In this document: one piece after another, positions 1-7,394 of the stretch
How positions within the stretch are numbered: the first letter of the stretch is position 1
How the letters are laid out: each line of letters begins with the position of its first letter
Assembly (NCBI RefSeq): GCF_002909235.1
Contig: NZ_PHQQ01000012.1
Coordinates: forward strand, 1-64,000
DNA length: 64,000 nucleotides
From: Arenibacter catalasegens
Lineage (GTDB): Bacteria > Bacteroidota > Bacteroidia > Flavobacteriales > Flavobacteriaceae
Direction: 5' to 3'
The notes under the pieces: model-generated
Database searches by the model: none
The model's input: only the letters and a program-made list of their open reading frames with translations
Told to the model about the DNA's origin: nothing
Translations under genes and position numbers: made by a program

Positions 1-130
1 CAGTTCAATAGGAAAAATGAACCCGGTAGAATTTGAAAATAAAAAGAGATGTTTAAGGAAAAAAGAATCAATAAATGTATATTAACATTCAACTAAAAGC
101 GGTCAATGCTATATAGGCATGGACACTTTT

Positions 131-170
131 TTAACCTTGAACTTTGAACCTTAACCCACTGTTTACTAAT
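131..170. repeat. Composite low-complexity tract, unit 1
   Basis: A run of TTGAACTTTGAACCTTAA-like words is followed directly by CCCACTGTTTACT. The same two-part arrangement recurs at 379-445 and 501-562, and the second half alone recurs at 4368-4445. The words are variations on each other rather than exact tandem copies. Confidence 0.5.
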
Positions 171-252
171 CAAGAAATCTTCCCCCTCTGGCGCGAGCGT
201 CACGTTCTTGCCCAATTAACTTGGTGCAGAAAGCACCTAGGCTTGGGCTTTC

Positions 253-316
253 AATCCCTTCCGTCTTCTCCCACTATCGTCGGAGAATCCACCTTCCCTT
301 AGCCAAGGGAAGGAGC
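253..316. repeat. Palindromic repeat family A, copy 1
   Basis: It begins AATCCCTTCCGTCTTCTCC, continues with a TCGGAGAATCCACC block and ends in the hairpin CCTTCCCTT-agcc-AAGGGAAGG then AGC. Nearly the same sequence occurs at 3929-3992 and, with an insertion, at 4179-4267. The direction relative to the minus-strand arg genes is the same in all three copies. Confidence 0.75.
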
Positions 317-378
317 TTTTACTTAAGTTATAATAAATAAACTGATCGTCATTGTGAATGAAGCTTGACAATCCGTTT

Positions 379-445
379 TTTGAACCTTAAACATTGAACT
401 TTAAACTCTTCGCCTACTGTTCACTTTTTACCGTTCATCGTCTAC
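379..445. repeat. Composite low-complexity tract, unit 2
   Basis: TTTGAACCTTAAACATTGAA-type words lead into CTACTGTTCACTTTTTACCG. The architecture is the same as unit 1 (131-170) and unit 3 (501-562), with drifted spelling. Confidence 0.5.
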
Positions 446-500
446 TTCTCGATACAATTTTATTTCGTTTCACTTCATAAAATCACTCGAAGTGACGGAC

Positions 501-562
501 TTTTGACTTTAGACCTTCGACATCAACCCACTGTTCACTTTTTACTGACCACTGCAAACTGT
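501..562. repeat. Composite low-complexity tract, unit 3, abutting the argH stop codon
   Basis: A TTTTGACTTTAGACC-like half is followed by CCACTGTTCACTTTTTACTG and ACCACTGCAAACTG. It runs right up to the argH stop codon at 563. A similar CACTGTTCACTGATTACTG tract sits within about 15 bp of the argF' stop (4368-4445). Confidence 0.5.
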
Positions 563-1843
563 TTACGAGATCTTATCCATTTTCTTTCTGATTTCTGCCA
601 GGCAAAGATTGCCAAAACTACCTTCGTGAGTGTGTTTAATATCTCTTTTGGGCGTAAAGGTGCCTTCGTTGATTTCCTTGCCCATTTTTTTATAGGCATC
701 ACGGAAAGGCGTGCCGGTCAATACCAATTCGTTCAGGGTGTCCACACTAAACAGATAGTCGTATTTGGGGTCGTCCAAAATATTTTCATTTACCCGTATC
801 TCTTTTAAACTAAATGTCAAGATTTCCAAACAAGCCTTTAGGTCCTGTATGGCAGGTACGATCACCTCTTTCACCAATTGCAGGTCTCTGTGGTAGCCAC
901 TGGGCAGGTTGTTGGTAATCAAGATCAATTGGTTGGGTACGGTTTGAAGTCGGTTACACTTACCGCGTACCAACTCAAAAACATCCGGATTTTTCTTATG
1001 GGGCATAATGCTGGACCCTGTGGTAAGCTCATCCGGAAAGGAGATAAAATTAAAATTCTGGCTCATATACAGACAGATGTCCATCGCCATTTTAGACAGG
1101 GTGGCGGCAATGCTGCTCATACCAAAGGCTGCTGCCTTTTCTACCTTGCCACGCCCCATTTGTGCGGCTACCACATTGTATTTCATAGTTTCAAATCCCA
1201 TTTCTTCGGTAGTAAAACTACGGTCTATAGGAAAAGAACTGCCATAACCCGCAGCACTTCCCAAGGGATTTTGATCGGCTACCTTATAGGCGGCATCCAC
1301 AAAATAAAGATCGTCTACCAAACTTTCGGCATAGGCGGAAAACCACAGTCCAAAGGAGGAAGGCATGGCTATCTGCAAGTGGGTATAGCCCGGCAACATC
1401 ACTTTTTTATGCTTATCGGCCAAATTTAATAAGAGGTGGAACAAATCCTTGGTCTGATCCTTGATCTCTGTTAATTCGTTCTTTAGGTACAAATGCATGG
1501 CCACCAAAACTTGATCGTTCCTAGAGCGTGCAGTGTGAATCTTTTTACCGGCATCACCCAACCTTAGGGTGAGCAAGAATTCAATTTTAGAATGCATGTC
1601 CTCAAAACTGTCCTCTATGGTAAACGTGCCATTTTCTATGGTCTTGGCAATATTGTCCAGCTCATTTACTAGGGATTCGGTTTCCTTAGAGGTCAATAAA
1701 CCAATTTTGCCCAACATTTTGGCATGTGCCTTGGAGGCAATTACGTCGTATTTTGCCAAAAGCAAATCCAGTTCCCTATCATTGCCCACCGTGAAATGGT
1801 CTATTTTTTTGTCGGTGCTAAATCCTTTGTCCCAAAGTTTCAT
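563..1843 (-). CDS. argH: Argininosuccinate lyase
   Basis: Cleaves argininosuccinate to arginine and fumarate, the last step of arginine synthesis, in the cytosol. The fumarase/aspartase superfamily signature GSSIMPHKKNPD lies near residues 276-287 and the HTARSRNDQ block near 103-111, both typical of ArgH. I place the start at the ATG at 1841-1843 (protein begins MKLWDKGFS, 426 residues), because this matches the usual N-terminus of Bacteroidota ArgH; an upstream in-frame ATG at 1876 would add 11 lysine/asparagine-rich residues of no known use. It is the last gene of the minus-strand arg/pro operon, 168 bp after argE' by this start. Family and role are clear. Confidence 0.95.
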   Translation of the reverse strand: MKLWDKGFSTDKKIDHFTVGNDRELDLLLAKYDVIASKAHAKMLGKIGLLTSKETESLVNELDNIAKTIENGTFTIEDSFEDMHSKIEFLLTLRLGDAGKKIHTARSRNDQVLVAMHLYLKNELTEIKDQTKDLFHLLLNLADKHKKVMLPGYTHLQIAMPSSFGLWFSAYAESLVDDLYFVDAAYKVADQNPLGSAAGYGSSFPIDRSFTTEEMGFETMKYNVVAAQMGRGKVEKAAAFGMSSIAATLSKMAMDICLYMSQNFNFISFPDELTTGSSIMPHKKNPDVFELVRGKCNRLQTVPNQLILITNNLPSGYHRDLQLVKEVIVPAIQDLKACLEILTFSLKEIRVNENILDDPKYDYLFSVDTLNELVLTGTPFRDAYKKMGKEINEGTFTPKRDIKHTHEGSFGNLCLAEIRKKMDKIS

Positions 1844-2011
1844 TTGATATTTTTTATTGTTTTTTTTATAGGTCAAATGTAATTCGCCATTAAAACTCTC
1901 TAGTAAATTAGTAAGTCCGTTTTGGCTCGGTTCATTTGTTATTTTTTATTGTTTTTTAATGGTCAATTACAATGAACAAACGTACATTGTTAATTACTTA
2001 TTGATTATTGT

Positions 2012-3079
2012 TTATTGTTTCAGGAATCCTTGTAAAATTTGAATATACAAATCTATTCCCTCTTCAATTTCTGCTACATAAATAAATTCGTCCGCAGAGT
2101 GACTACGAGTGCTATCGCCGGGTCCTAATTTGAGGGACTGACAGCTCAAGGCCGCCTGATCTGATAAGGTGGGCGAGCCGTAGCTACTTCTGCCCAATGC
2201 CAAGCCGGATTGCACCAAGGCGTGATCTTTATTGATCGATGAGGAATTTAAGCGTAACGAACGGGGCTTTACCTCGCAAGGCGCTTCAGCAATGAGCATG
2301 TCCGCAATTTCCTTGTTGGAGTAGCTGTCGTTTACACGCACGTCTATCACCAGATCCACATGGGCGGGTACTACATTGTGTTGACTTCCGCCACTTATTT
2401 GGGTTACCGTAAGTTTTACTTCCCCCAGCACTTCCGATACCTTGGGAAACTTATAATCCTTAAACCACTGCAGTACCTCTATGGTATTGTAAATGGCATT
2501 ATTATCGTTCGGGTGGGCGGCATGCGAAGGTGTCCCGCTAACCTTACCTTCAAAAACCACCAAGCCTTTTTCGGCAATGGCCAAATTCATCAAGGTGGGT
2601 TCCCCTACTATAGCCACATCTATTTTTGGAAGGATCAGCAACATACTGTTCAATCCATTGGGGCCTGAACTTTCCTCTTCTGCAGAGGCCACGATCACCA
2701 TATTATGGCTCAGGTTTTCCTGGGCGTAAAAATGGGTAAAGGTAGCTATCAAAGATACTAGGCATCCGCCGGCATCGTTACTCCCCAAACCAAATAATTT
2801 CCCATCCTCAATATGCGGATGAAAAGGATCTTTGGTATAGGCCGAATTAGGTTTTACCGTATCGTGGTGCGAATTGAGCAGCAATAACGGCTTGCTCTGA
2901 TCATAGTATTTGTTAAAAGCATATACGTTGTTCTTCTCCCGTTTAAAAGGGATATCGAAGTGTTTAAACCATGCTTCAATTGCATCTGCCGTCTTATCTT
3001 CTTCGGAGGAAAACGACTGAATTGAAATCAATTCCTGTAACAGTTCAATTGCCTTTTCCGTAAGTTTTTGTTGATCCAT
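2012..3079 (-). CDS. argE': M20 family N-acyl-citrulline/ornithine deacylase (ArgE-type)
   Basis: A zinc amidohydrolase of peptidase family M20 with 355 residues. Metal and catalytic residues are in place: HHDTV near residues 71-75, ND at 101-102, EEE at 134-136 and a C-terminal SHSADEF histidine. Because the operon contains an acylornithine-type carbamoyltransferase (ArgF') rather than ordinary ArgF, the expected substrate is N-acetyl- or N-succinyl-citrulline rather than acetylornithine; this is inference from context. It starts 2 bp after argB ends, so the two are surely co-transcribed. DapE or a dipeptidase would be the alternative readings of the family, but the operon argues against them. 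Confidence 0.88.
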   Translation of the reverse strand: MDQQKLTEKAIELLQELISIQSFSSEEDKTADAIEAWFKHFDIPFKREKNNVYAFNKYYDQSKPLLLLNSHHDTVKPNSAYTKDPFHPHIEDGKLFGLGSNDAGGCLVSLIATFTHFYAQENLSHNMVIVASAEEESSGPNGLNSMLLILPKIDVAIVGEPTLMNLAIAEKGLVVFEGKVSGTPSHAAHPNDNNAIYNTIEVLQWFKDYKFPKVSEVLGEVKLTVTQISGGSQHNVVPAHVDLVIDVRVNDSYSNKEIADMLIAEAPCEVKPRSLRLNSSSINKDHALVQSGLALGRSSYGSPTLSDQAALSCQSLKLGPGDSTRSHSADEFIYVAEIEEGIDLYIQILQGFLKQ

Positions 3080-3081
3080 GT

Positions 3082-3861
3082 TTATAAGGTAATCGTGGTA
3101 AATAAGGTAGCATTAGGGTTTAACATATCCAAATCCCCAATACAGACCTTGCCCACATTTTTATGAAGCGCATGAAAGCAATTCTCCAATTTTGGAAGCA
3201 TGCCATCCGCTATAATTTTCTTTTCCAATAATTCCTGGTAGTTCTTAGGCTCAAGGTTTTTTACAACCGAGGTCTCGTCAGAAATATCCAACAACACCCC
3301 TTTCTTTTCAAAGCAGTAGTAGAGGGTGGTGTCATAGTTTCCGCTCATCCCAATGGCCACTTCCGAGGCTATGGTATCTGCATTGGTATTCAACAATTGC
3401 CCTTCTTTGTTATGGGTGATGGCACAAAACACCGGAACAAATTCGGCCTGCAACAATTTGTCTATGGCCGCTGCATTTACTTCCTCCACATCTCCCGCAA
3501 ATCCGTAGTCTATTTCCCGGACCGGTCTTTTCACTGCACGAATGGTATTGCCATCGGCACCACTAAGGCCAATGGCATTAGTGCCCCTGGCCTGTAATTG
3601 GGCTACTATATTTTTATTGGCCAAGCCACCGTAGACCATGGTGATCACTTTTAGTCCCTCTTCATCGGTAATACGTCTTCCTCCTACCAATTTGGATTCG
3701 ATTCCTAATTTTTCAGCAATTTGGGTCGCCAGTTTGCCACCGCCATGCACCAAAATTTTAGGGCCTTCCATGGCGGAAAAGGAATCCAGGAATTTGTTGA
3801 GCTCCCCTTCATTCTCAATTACGTTTCCACCAATTTTTATTATAGATAGTTTTTGTTTCAT
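3082..3861 (-). CDS. argB: N-acyl-L-glutamate kinase
   Basis: Amino-acid kinase family protein that phosphorylates N-acetyl- (or N-succinyl-) glutamate, the second step of the cyclic or linear arginine pathway. The N-terminal KIGGN motif and the HGGG motif (LVHGGGKLA) mark the nucleotide and substrate sites. I choose the ATG at 3859-3861 (MKQKLSIIKIGGN, about 259 residues), since the upstream ATG at 3882 only adds MREVKKN. It is the first gene downstream of the repeat-filled gap after argF' and is followed after 2 bp by argE'. The acyl group used cannot be read from this gene alone. Confidence 0.93.
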   Translation of the reverse strand: MKQKLSIIKIGGNVIENEGELNKFLDSFSAMEGPKILVHGGGKLATQIAEKLGIESKLVGGRRITDEEGLKVITMVYGGLANKNIVAQLQARGTNAIGLSGADGNTIRAVKRPVREIDYGFAGDVEEVNAAAIDKLLQAEFVPVFCAITHNKEGQLLNTNADTIASEVAIGMSGNYDTTLYYCFEKKGVLLDISDETSVVKNLEPKNYQELLEKKIIADGMLPKLENCFHALHKNVGKVCIGDLDMLNPNATLFTTITL

Positions 3862-3928
3862 GTTTTTTTTTACTTCACGCATGGGGTGTATTTGATCCTT
3901 TTGCTCAAATTAACCAGCCTACGAATTC

Positions 3929-3992
3929 AATCCCTTCCGTCTTCTCCTCCTATGGTCGGAGAATCCACCTTCCCTTAACCAAGGGAAGGAGC
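3929..3992. repeat. Palindromic repeat family A, copy 2
   Basis: Same block order as the copy at 253-316: AATCCCTTCCGTCTTCTCC, then GGTCGGAGAATCCACC, then hairpin CCTTCCCTT-aacc-AAGGGAAGG and AGC. It is followed 10 bp later by repeat family B, an arrangement repeated at 4179-4355. Confidence 0.8.
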
Positions 3993-4002
3993 CACCTATT
4001 TT

Positions 4003-4080
4003 CGTCATTGCGAGCGTAGCGTGGCAATCTGTTTACTCGCTTAAGAGATTGCTTCGTCTCTATCGTTCCTCGCAATGACG
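4003..4080. repeat. 78-bp nested inverted repeat family B, copy 1
   Basis: Bounded by perfect 12-bp terminal inverted repeats CGTCATTGCGAG / CTCGCAATGACG, with a second, inner inverted pair GGCAATCT / AGATTGC. The copy at 4278-4355 has the same length and differs at a single position that I can see (TGTTTACTCG here, TGCTTACTCG there). The structure resembles a small non-autonomous palindromic element. Confidence 0.85.
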
Positions 4081-4178
4081 CCTTTATTTAGGCTAATGAC
4101 TTTTAACCTTGCCGTGCAAAATCTACTGACTTTACGCTCCATAAAACCATTCAAGCAAAAAAACTAACCTTTGGTTTC

Positions 4179-4267
4179 TATCCCTTCCGTCTTTTCCTCC
4201 TATGGTCGGAGAATCCACCTTGTCCTCCCGCGGAAAACGCGGGACAGGCTTAACCAAGTGAAGGAGC
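4179..4267. repeat. Palindromic repeat family A, copy 3, with nested palindrome
   Basis: This copy matches the other two except that the left arm of its terminal hairpin is replaced by about 28 bp containing a perfect palindrome TCCCGCG-gaaaa-CGCGGGA at 4226-4244. The right arm (AAGTGAAGG) has drifted from AAGGGAAGG. Confidence 0.75.
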
Positions 4268-4277
4268 CCCTTATTTT

Positions 4278-4355
4278 CGTCATTGCGAGCGTAGCGTGGC
4301 AATCTGCTTACTCGCTTAAGAGATTGCTTCGTCTCTATCGTTCCTCGCAATGACG
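4278..4355. repeat. 78-bp nested inverted repeat family B, copy 2
   Basis: Second copy of the CGTCATTGCGAG...CTCGCAATGACG element, 275 bp downstream of the first and likewise 10 bp after a family A copy. The A-B pair therefore occurs twice in tandem within the gap. Confidence 0.85.
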
Positions 4356-4367
4356 GACATTTGGAAT

Positions 4368-4445
4368 TCACTGTTCACTGATTACTGTTCACTTCCAACT
4401 GCCCACTGCCAACTGTTCACTGATCACTGCCAATTGCAAACTTAC
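4368..4445. repeat. CACTGTTCAC/CCACTGCC degenerate tandem tract
   Basis: Irregular reiteration of ACTGTTCACTGATTACTG- and CCCACTGCCAACTG-like words just downstream of the argF' stop. It matches the right-hand halves of the composite tracts at 131-562. Confidence 0.55.
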
Positions 4446-4457
4446 AAAAGCCTACCC

Positions 4458-5396
4458 CTACAAGCTCTCCAACAACTTCTTCAAGACGATCTGTGCAGAA
4501 TAAGTCCTGTTATTGGCCTGTTGTATGGTCAAGGAATTATTGCCATCCAAAACCTCATCGGCTACCACCACATTTCGTCTTACGGGCAAACAGTGCATAA
4601 ATTTGGCATTGCCCAATTTTTTATTGGTCATGGTCCAATTCTTGTCCTGACTCACCACCTTACCATAATCCTGGTAGCTGCTCCAGTTTTTTACATATAC
4701 AAAATCGGCCTCTTCCAAAGCCTTGTCCTGATCGTATTCTATTTTGGCGCCCTTGGTTACCTCCGGATTTAAATCGTATCCTTTAGGGTGGGTAATTACA
4801 AAATCGGCCTCCTGCAAATGCATCATTTCCACAAAGGAATTGGCCACTGCATGCGGCAATGCCTTTGGATGTGGTGCCCAGGACAAGACCACTTTGGGTC
4901 TTTTCTTGGTGTTGTTTTCCGCCAGCGTAATGGCATCTGCCAAAGCCTGTAAAGGATGGCCCACAGAGCTTTCCATATTCACCACCGGAATACCGGCGTA
5001 TTTTTTAAAACCGTTCATGACCACCTCAGCCTCGTCCTGTTCCTTATCGGTCAAAGAGGCAAAGGCCCTAATGGCTACTATATCACAATACTGGGCTACT
5101 ACCTGCGCGGCTTCCTTGATGTGTTCGGAAGTACCTTGGTCCATGATGGTACCGTCGCCATATTCCAGCGCCCATCCTTCGCTTCCAAAGTTCATCACAA
5201 TAACTTCCATTCCTAAGTTAATGGCCGCTTTTTGTGTACTTAAACGGGTTCTAAGGCTGTTGTTGAAGAATAATAAACATATGGTCTTGGTCTGTCCCAA
5301 GGCTTTGAATTGAAGCGGATTCGCCTTTAATGATCTAGCTTCTTCTACCCATTGCGGTAGGGAATCGATATCTTTTAAGGATAAGTAATGTTGCAT
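4458..5396 (-). CDS. argF': N-acylornithine carbamoyltransferase (probably succinyl type)
   Basis: Transfers a carbamoyl group to an N-acylated ornithine to give N-acylcitrulline. At 312 residues it lines up along its length with my memory of Bacteroides N-succinylornithine transcarbamylase: carbamoyl phosphate site NNSLRTRLSTQK at 45-56, HCLPVRRN toward the C-terminus. The position that sets acyl preference (Pro90 in the succinyl enzyme, Glu92 in the Xanthomonas acetyl enzyme) reads Ser90 in the stretch IMDQGTSEHI. As I recall, replacing that Glu by small residues including Ser turns the acetyl enzyme into a succinyl enzyme, so succinylornithine is the likelier substrate. It lies 4 bp after proB. 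Confidence in family is high, in acyl group moderate. Confidence 0.92.
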   Translation of the reverse strand: MQHYLSLKDIDSLPQWVEEARSLKANPLQFKALGQTKTICLLFFNNSLRTRLSTQKAAINLGMEVIVMNFGSEGWALEYGDGTIMDQGTSEHIKEAAQVVAQYCDIVAIRAFASLTDKEQDEAEVVMNGFKKYAGIPVVNMESSVGHPLQALADAITLAENNTKKRPKVVLSWAPHPKALPHAVANSFVEMMHLQEADFVITHPKGYDLNPEVTKGAKIEYDQDKALEEADFVYVKNWSSYQDYGKVVSQDKNWTMTNKKLGNAKFMHCLPVRRNVVVADEVLDGNNSLTIQQANNRTYSAQIVLKKLLESL

Positions 5397-5400
5397 TTCT

Positions 5401-6162
5401 TTATTTTATAGTTGTAAAAGCGGTTTTGTTTTCTAGGGCATCAATGATAAAATTGTCCTTTAGGCCATTTACGATCCAGGTTTCTATATTTGCTTTTCTG
5501 GCGATGTTGGCGGCCTCGATTTTGGATTCCATTCCACCTGTGCCATGGGAAGATTTTGAGCTACTTACCTCATTTTGCAAATCGGCCAGATCGCTGGCCA
5601 AACGAATGGTTTTTGGATCCTTGTTGGCAAATGATTCTTTGGTGTAAATGCCATCGGTATTTGTCGCTATGATCAACAGATCAACCTTCATTAAGGCGGC
5701 CGTTAATGCCGCTAATTTATCGTTGTCCCCAAACTGGATCTCATCGGTGGCTACGGTATCGTTCTCGTTGATGATCGGGATAAAGTTATTGGCCACCAGG
5801 ACATTGATGGTATTGCAGATATTTTCCTTGGAAACTTCCCTTTCAAAATCGGAATAGGATAGCAGACATTGGGAGGTAAACAATCCCAATTCCCTAAAAT
5901 TCTCTTGGAAAATACGCATTAAATGAGGTTGACCTATAGAGGCCAAGGCCTGCTTAACGGTAATCTCCTGTCCGTTGTGTTCTAATTTTACGAACTGTTT
6001 GGCGGCGGCAATGGCTCCGGAACTTACGATTATAAATTCGTATTCACCCTTGAGTTTAGCTATTTGCCTACCAATATCCTCAATTTTCCCCCTAGAAATA
6101 TGGTCTGTTTCCTTGGTGAGGGTGTTGGATCCTATTTTTAATAATATTCTTTTCTTCTGCAT
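5401..6162 (-). CDS. proB: Glutamate 5-kinase, short form without PUA domain
   Basis: Phosphorylates glutamate in the first step of proline synthesis. The amino-acid kinase fold is seen from the N-terminal LLKIGSNTL motif, VSSGAIAA near residues 47-54 and the NENDTVATDEIQFGDND block that binds glutamate and nucleotide. The protein is 253 residues, compared with about 367 in E. coli, because the C-terminal PUA domain is absent. It lies between proA (35 bp upstream) and argF' (4 bp downstream), so proline genes are nested in the arginine operon. Confidence 0.94.
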   Translation of the reverse strand: MQKKRILLKIGSNTLTKETDHISRGKIEDIGRQIAKLKGEYEFIIVSSGAIAAAKQFVKLEHNGQEITVKQALASIGQPHLMRIFQENFRELGLFTSQCLLSYSDFEREVSKENICNTINVLVANNFIPIINENDTVATDEIQFGDNDKLAALTAALMKVDLLIIATNTDGIYTKESFANKDPKTIRLASDLADLQNEVSSSKSSHGTGGMESKIEAANIARKANIETWIVNGLKDNFIIDALENKTAFTTIK

Positions 6163-6197
6163 GTGCTTTTTTTTAGACCTATTGTTAGGTCCGGCTA

Positions 6198-7394
6198 CTA
6201 CCTTATTTGACCATCACCCTTTACATACCATTTGTTGGTCACCAAATGTTGTAGCCCTATAGGGCCCCTTTGGTGTAATTTATCAGTACTAATCGCCAAT
6301 TCCCCGCCCAGGCCAAATTGTCCCCCATCCGTAAAACGGGTGGATACGTTATGGTACACTGCCGCTGAATCAACGGAATTCATAAAAAGGTCGGCTCCTA
6401 GTTCTTCTTCGGTTACAATTACCGCGGAATGACCACCACCATAGGTGTTGATCTTTTCAACCGCTTCCTCGGTGCTTCCCACTTCCCCAATAAGAATCTT
6501 ATAATCCAAGAATTCTTCATACCAGGTGCTATCCTCCGTAATCACTGAGGTATCTGCTGTGCCCAAGAGACTATTATCTACCAAAATCTCGACTTTTTTC
6601 GCTTTTAATTCGAAAATCAAGTCTTTTATAAAAGCTTCTTTGTTAGGCAATTCCCTATCTATCAACACCTTATCTAAGGCATTACAGGCCGAAATCTTTG
6701 TGGTCTTACCATTCAGAATAATAGACATTGCCTTTTTAAGGTCGGCCTTAGGGTGTACATATAGGAAGTTATTTCCCCTTCCACTGACAATCACCGGACA
6801 GGTGGCGTGCTTTTTGGTAAAAGCGATCAACTTTTCCCCTCCCCTAGGTACAATAAGATCTAGTTTTTGGGTAGGCTTTTCCAAAAAGGCCTGGGTCTGC
6901 TCCCTATTGAATTCCAAATAAGTGACCCACTCTTTGGAAATACCGTGTTGCTCTAGGGATTTATGCCAAAAATTCACCAGGACCAAATTGCTTTGGAGTG
7001 ATTCCTTTCCGCCCTTCAACAAAATTTTATTACCGGACTTAAAGGCTATGGCTGCGGCTTCTATGGTAACATCGGGTCTGGATTCATAAATGATCAGGAC
7101 CGTGCCAAAAGGAGCCGTTTTATTACTGACGTGCATCCCATTTTCATGGGTAAAATTAAAGCGCTCCAAGCCCAATGGGTCTTCCTGCCCTGCCAATTGT
7201 TGTAAGGATAAGATCATGCCTTCAATCTTGGCATCGTCTACCTTGAGTCGGTCGTACATGGCCAAATCATCGCCATTATAAGCCTCCAAGTCTTTTTTAT
7301 TGACCTTAAGGATGGTATTTCGTTCCCCATCGATCAGCTGTGCCATGGTATTGAGCACCGCATTTCTTTGGGATATGTCTAAATATAAACTCAT
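6198..7394 (-). CDS. proA: Glutamate-5-semialdehyde dehydrogenase
   Basis: NADPH-dependent reduction of glutamyl-5-phosphate to the semialdehyde, second step of proline synthesis. It is an aldehyde-dehydrogenase-superfamily protein of 398 residues with the catalytic cysteine in ISACNALDK (Cys237) and the ProA-typical segments YESRPDVT and LKGGKES. Its ATG overlaps the argD stop as ATGA (7391-7394), which predicts translational coupling. The product is shared between proline synthesis and, by transamination, ornithine metabolism. Confidence 0.95.
   Translation of the reverse strand: MSLYLDISQRNAVLNTMAQLIDGERNTILKVNKKDLEAYNGDDLAMYDRLKVDDAKIEGMILSLQQLAGQEDPLGLERFNFTHENGMHVSNKTAPFGTVLIIYESRPDVTIEAAAIAFKSGNKILLKGGKESLQSNLVLVNFWHKSLEQHGISKEWVTYLEFNREQTQAFLEKPTQKLDLIVPRGGEKLIAFTKKHATCPVIVSGRGNNFLYVHPKADLKKAMSIILNGKTTKISACNALDKVLIDRELPNKEAFIKDLIFELKAKKVEILVDNSLLGTADTSVITEDSTWYEEFLDYKILIGEVGSTEEAVEKINTYGGGHSAVIVTEEELGADLFMNSVDSAAVYHNVSTRFTDGGQFGLGGELAISTDKLHQRGPIGLQHLVTNKWYVKGDGQIR

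Larger units (their letters stand above)
1..562. other. Non-coding region downstream of argH, rich in repeat tracts
   Basis: No convincing gene lies here. The stretch holds three low-complexity composite tracts, one copy of a palindromic repeat also seen twice near 4 kb, and a decayed half-copy of the CGTCATTGCGAG repeat around 348-372 (reads cgtcattgtgaatgaag then cttgacaatc). Short open frames here overlap repeats or lie antisense to argH and look spurious. A perfect 9-bp hairpin at 292-313 (CCTTCCCTT / AAGGGAAGG) belongs to the repeat. Confidence 0.7.
3862..4457. other. Repeat-filled intergenic gap inside the arg operon
   Basis: About 600 bp separate argF' from argB although both are read on the minus strand in one operon. 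The gap is almost entirely made of two copies of repeat family A, two near-identical 78-bp copies of repeat family B, and a CACTGTTCAC-type tract. Open frames inside it (for example 4132-4371 on the minus strand) run across the repeats and look fortuitous. Confidence 0.75.

Noticed and set aside
878-1429. 183-codon frame antisense to argH
   Set aside because: Mirror of a conserved gene; long antisense frames of this type occur opposite most genes here and have no features of their own.
3929-4355. CRISPR-like repeated blocks
   Set aside because: Only two or three copies, palindromic, unequal spacing and no cas genes.
4132-4371. 79-codon minus-strand frame between argB and argF'
   Set aside because: It runs across repeat families A and B and is composed of their translations; a plus-strand frame over the same repeats is equally long.
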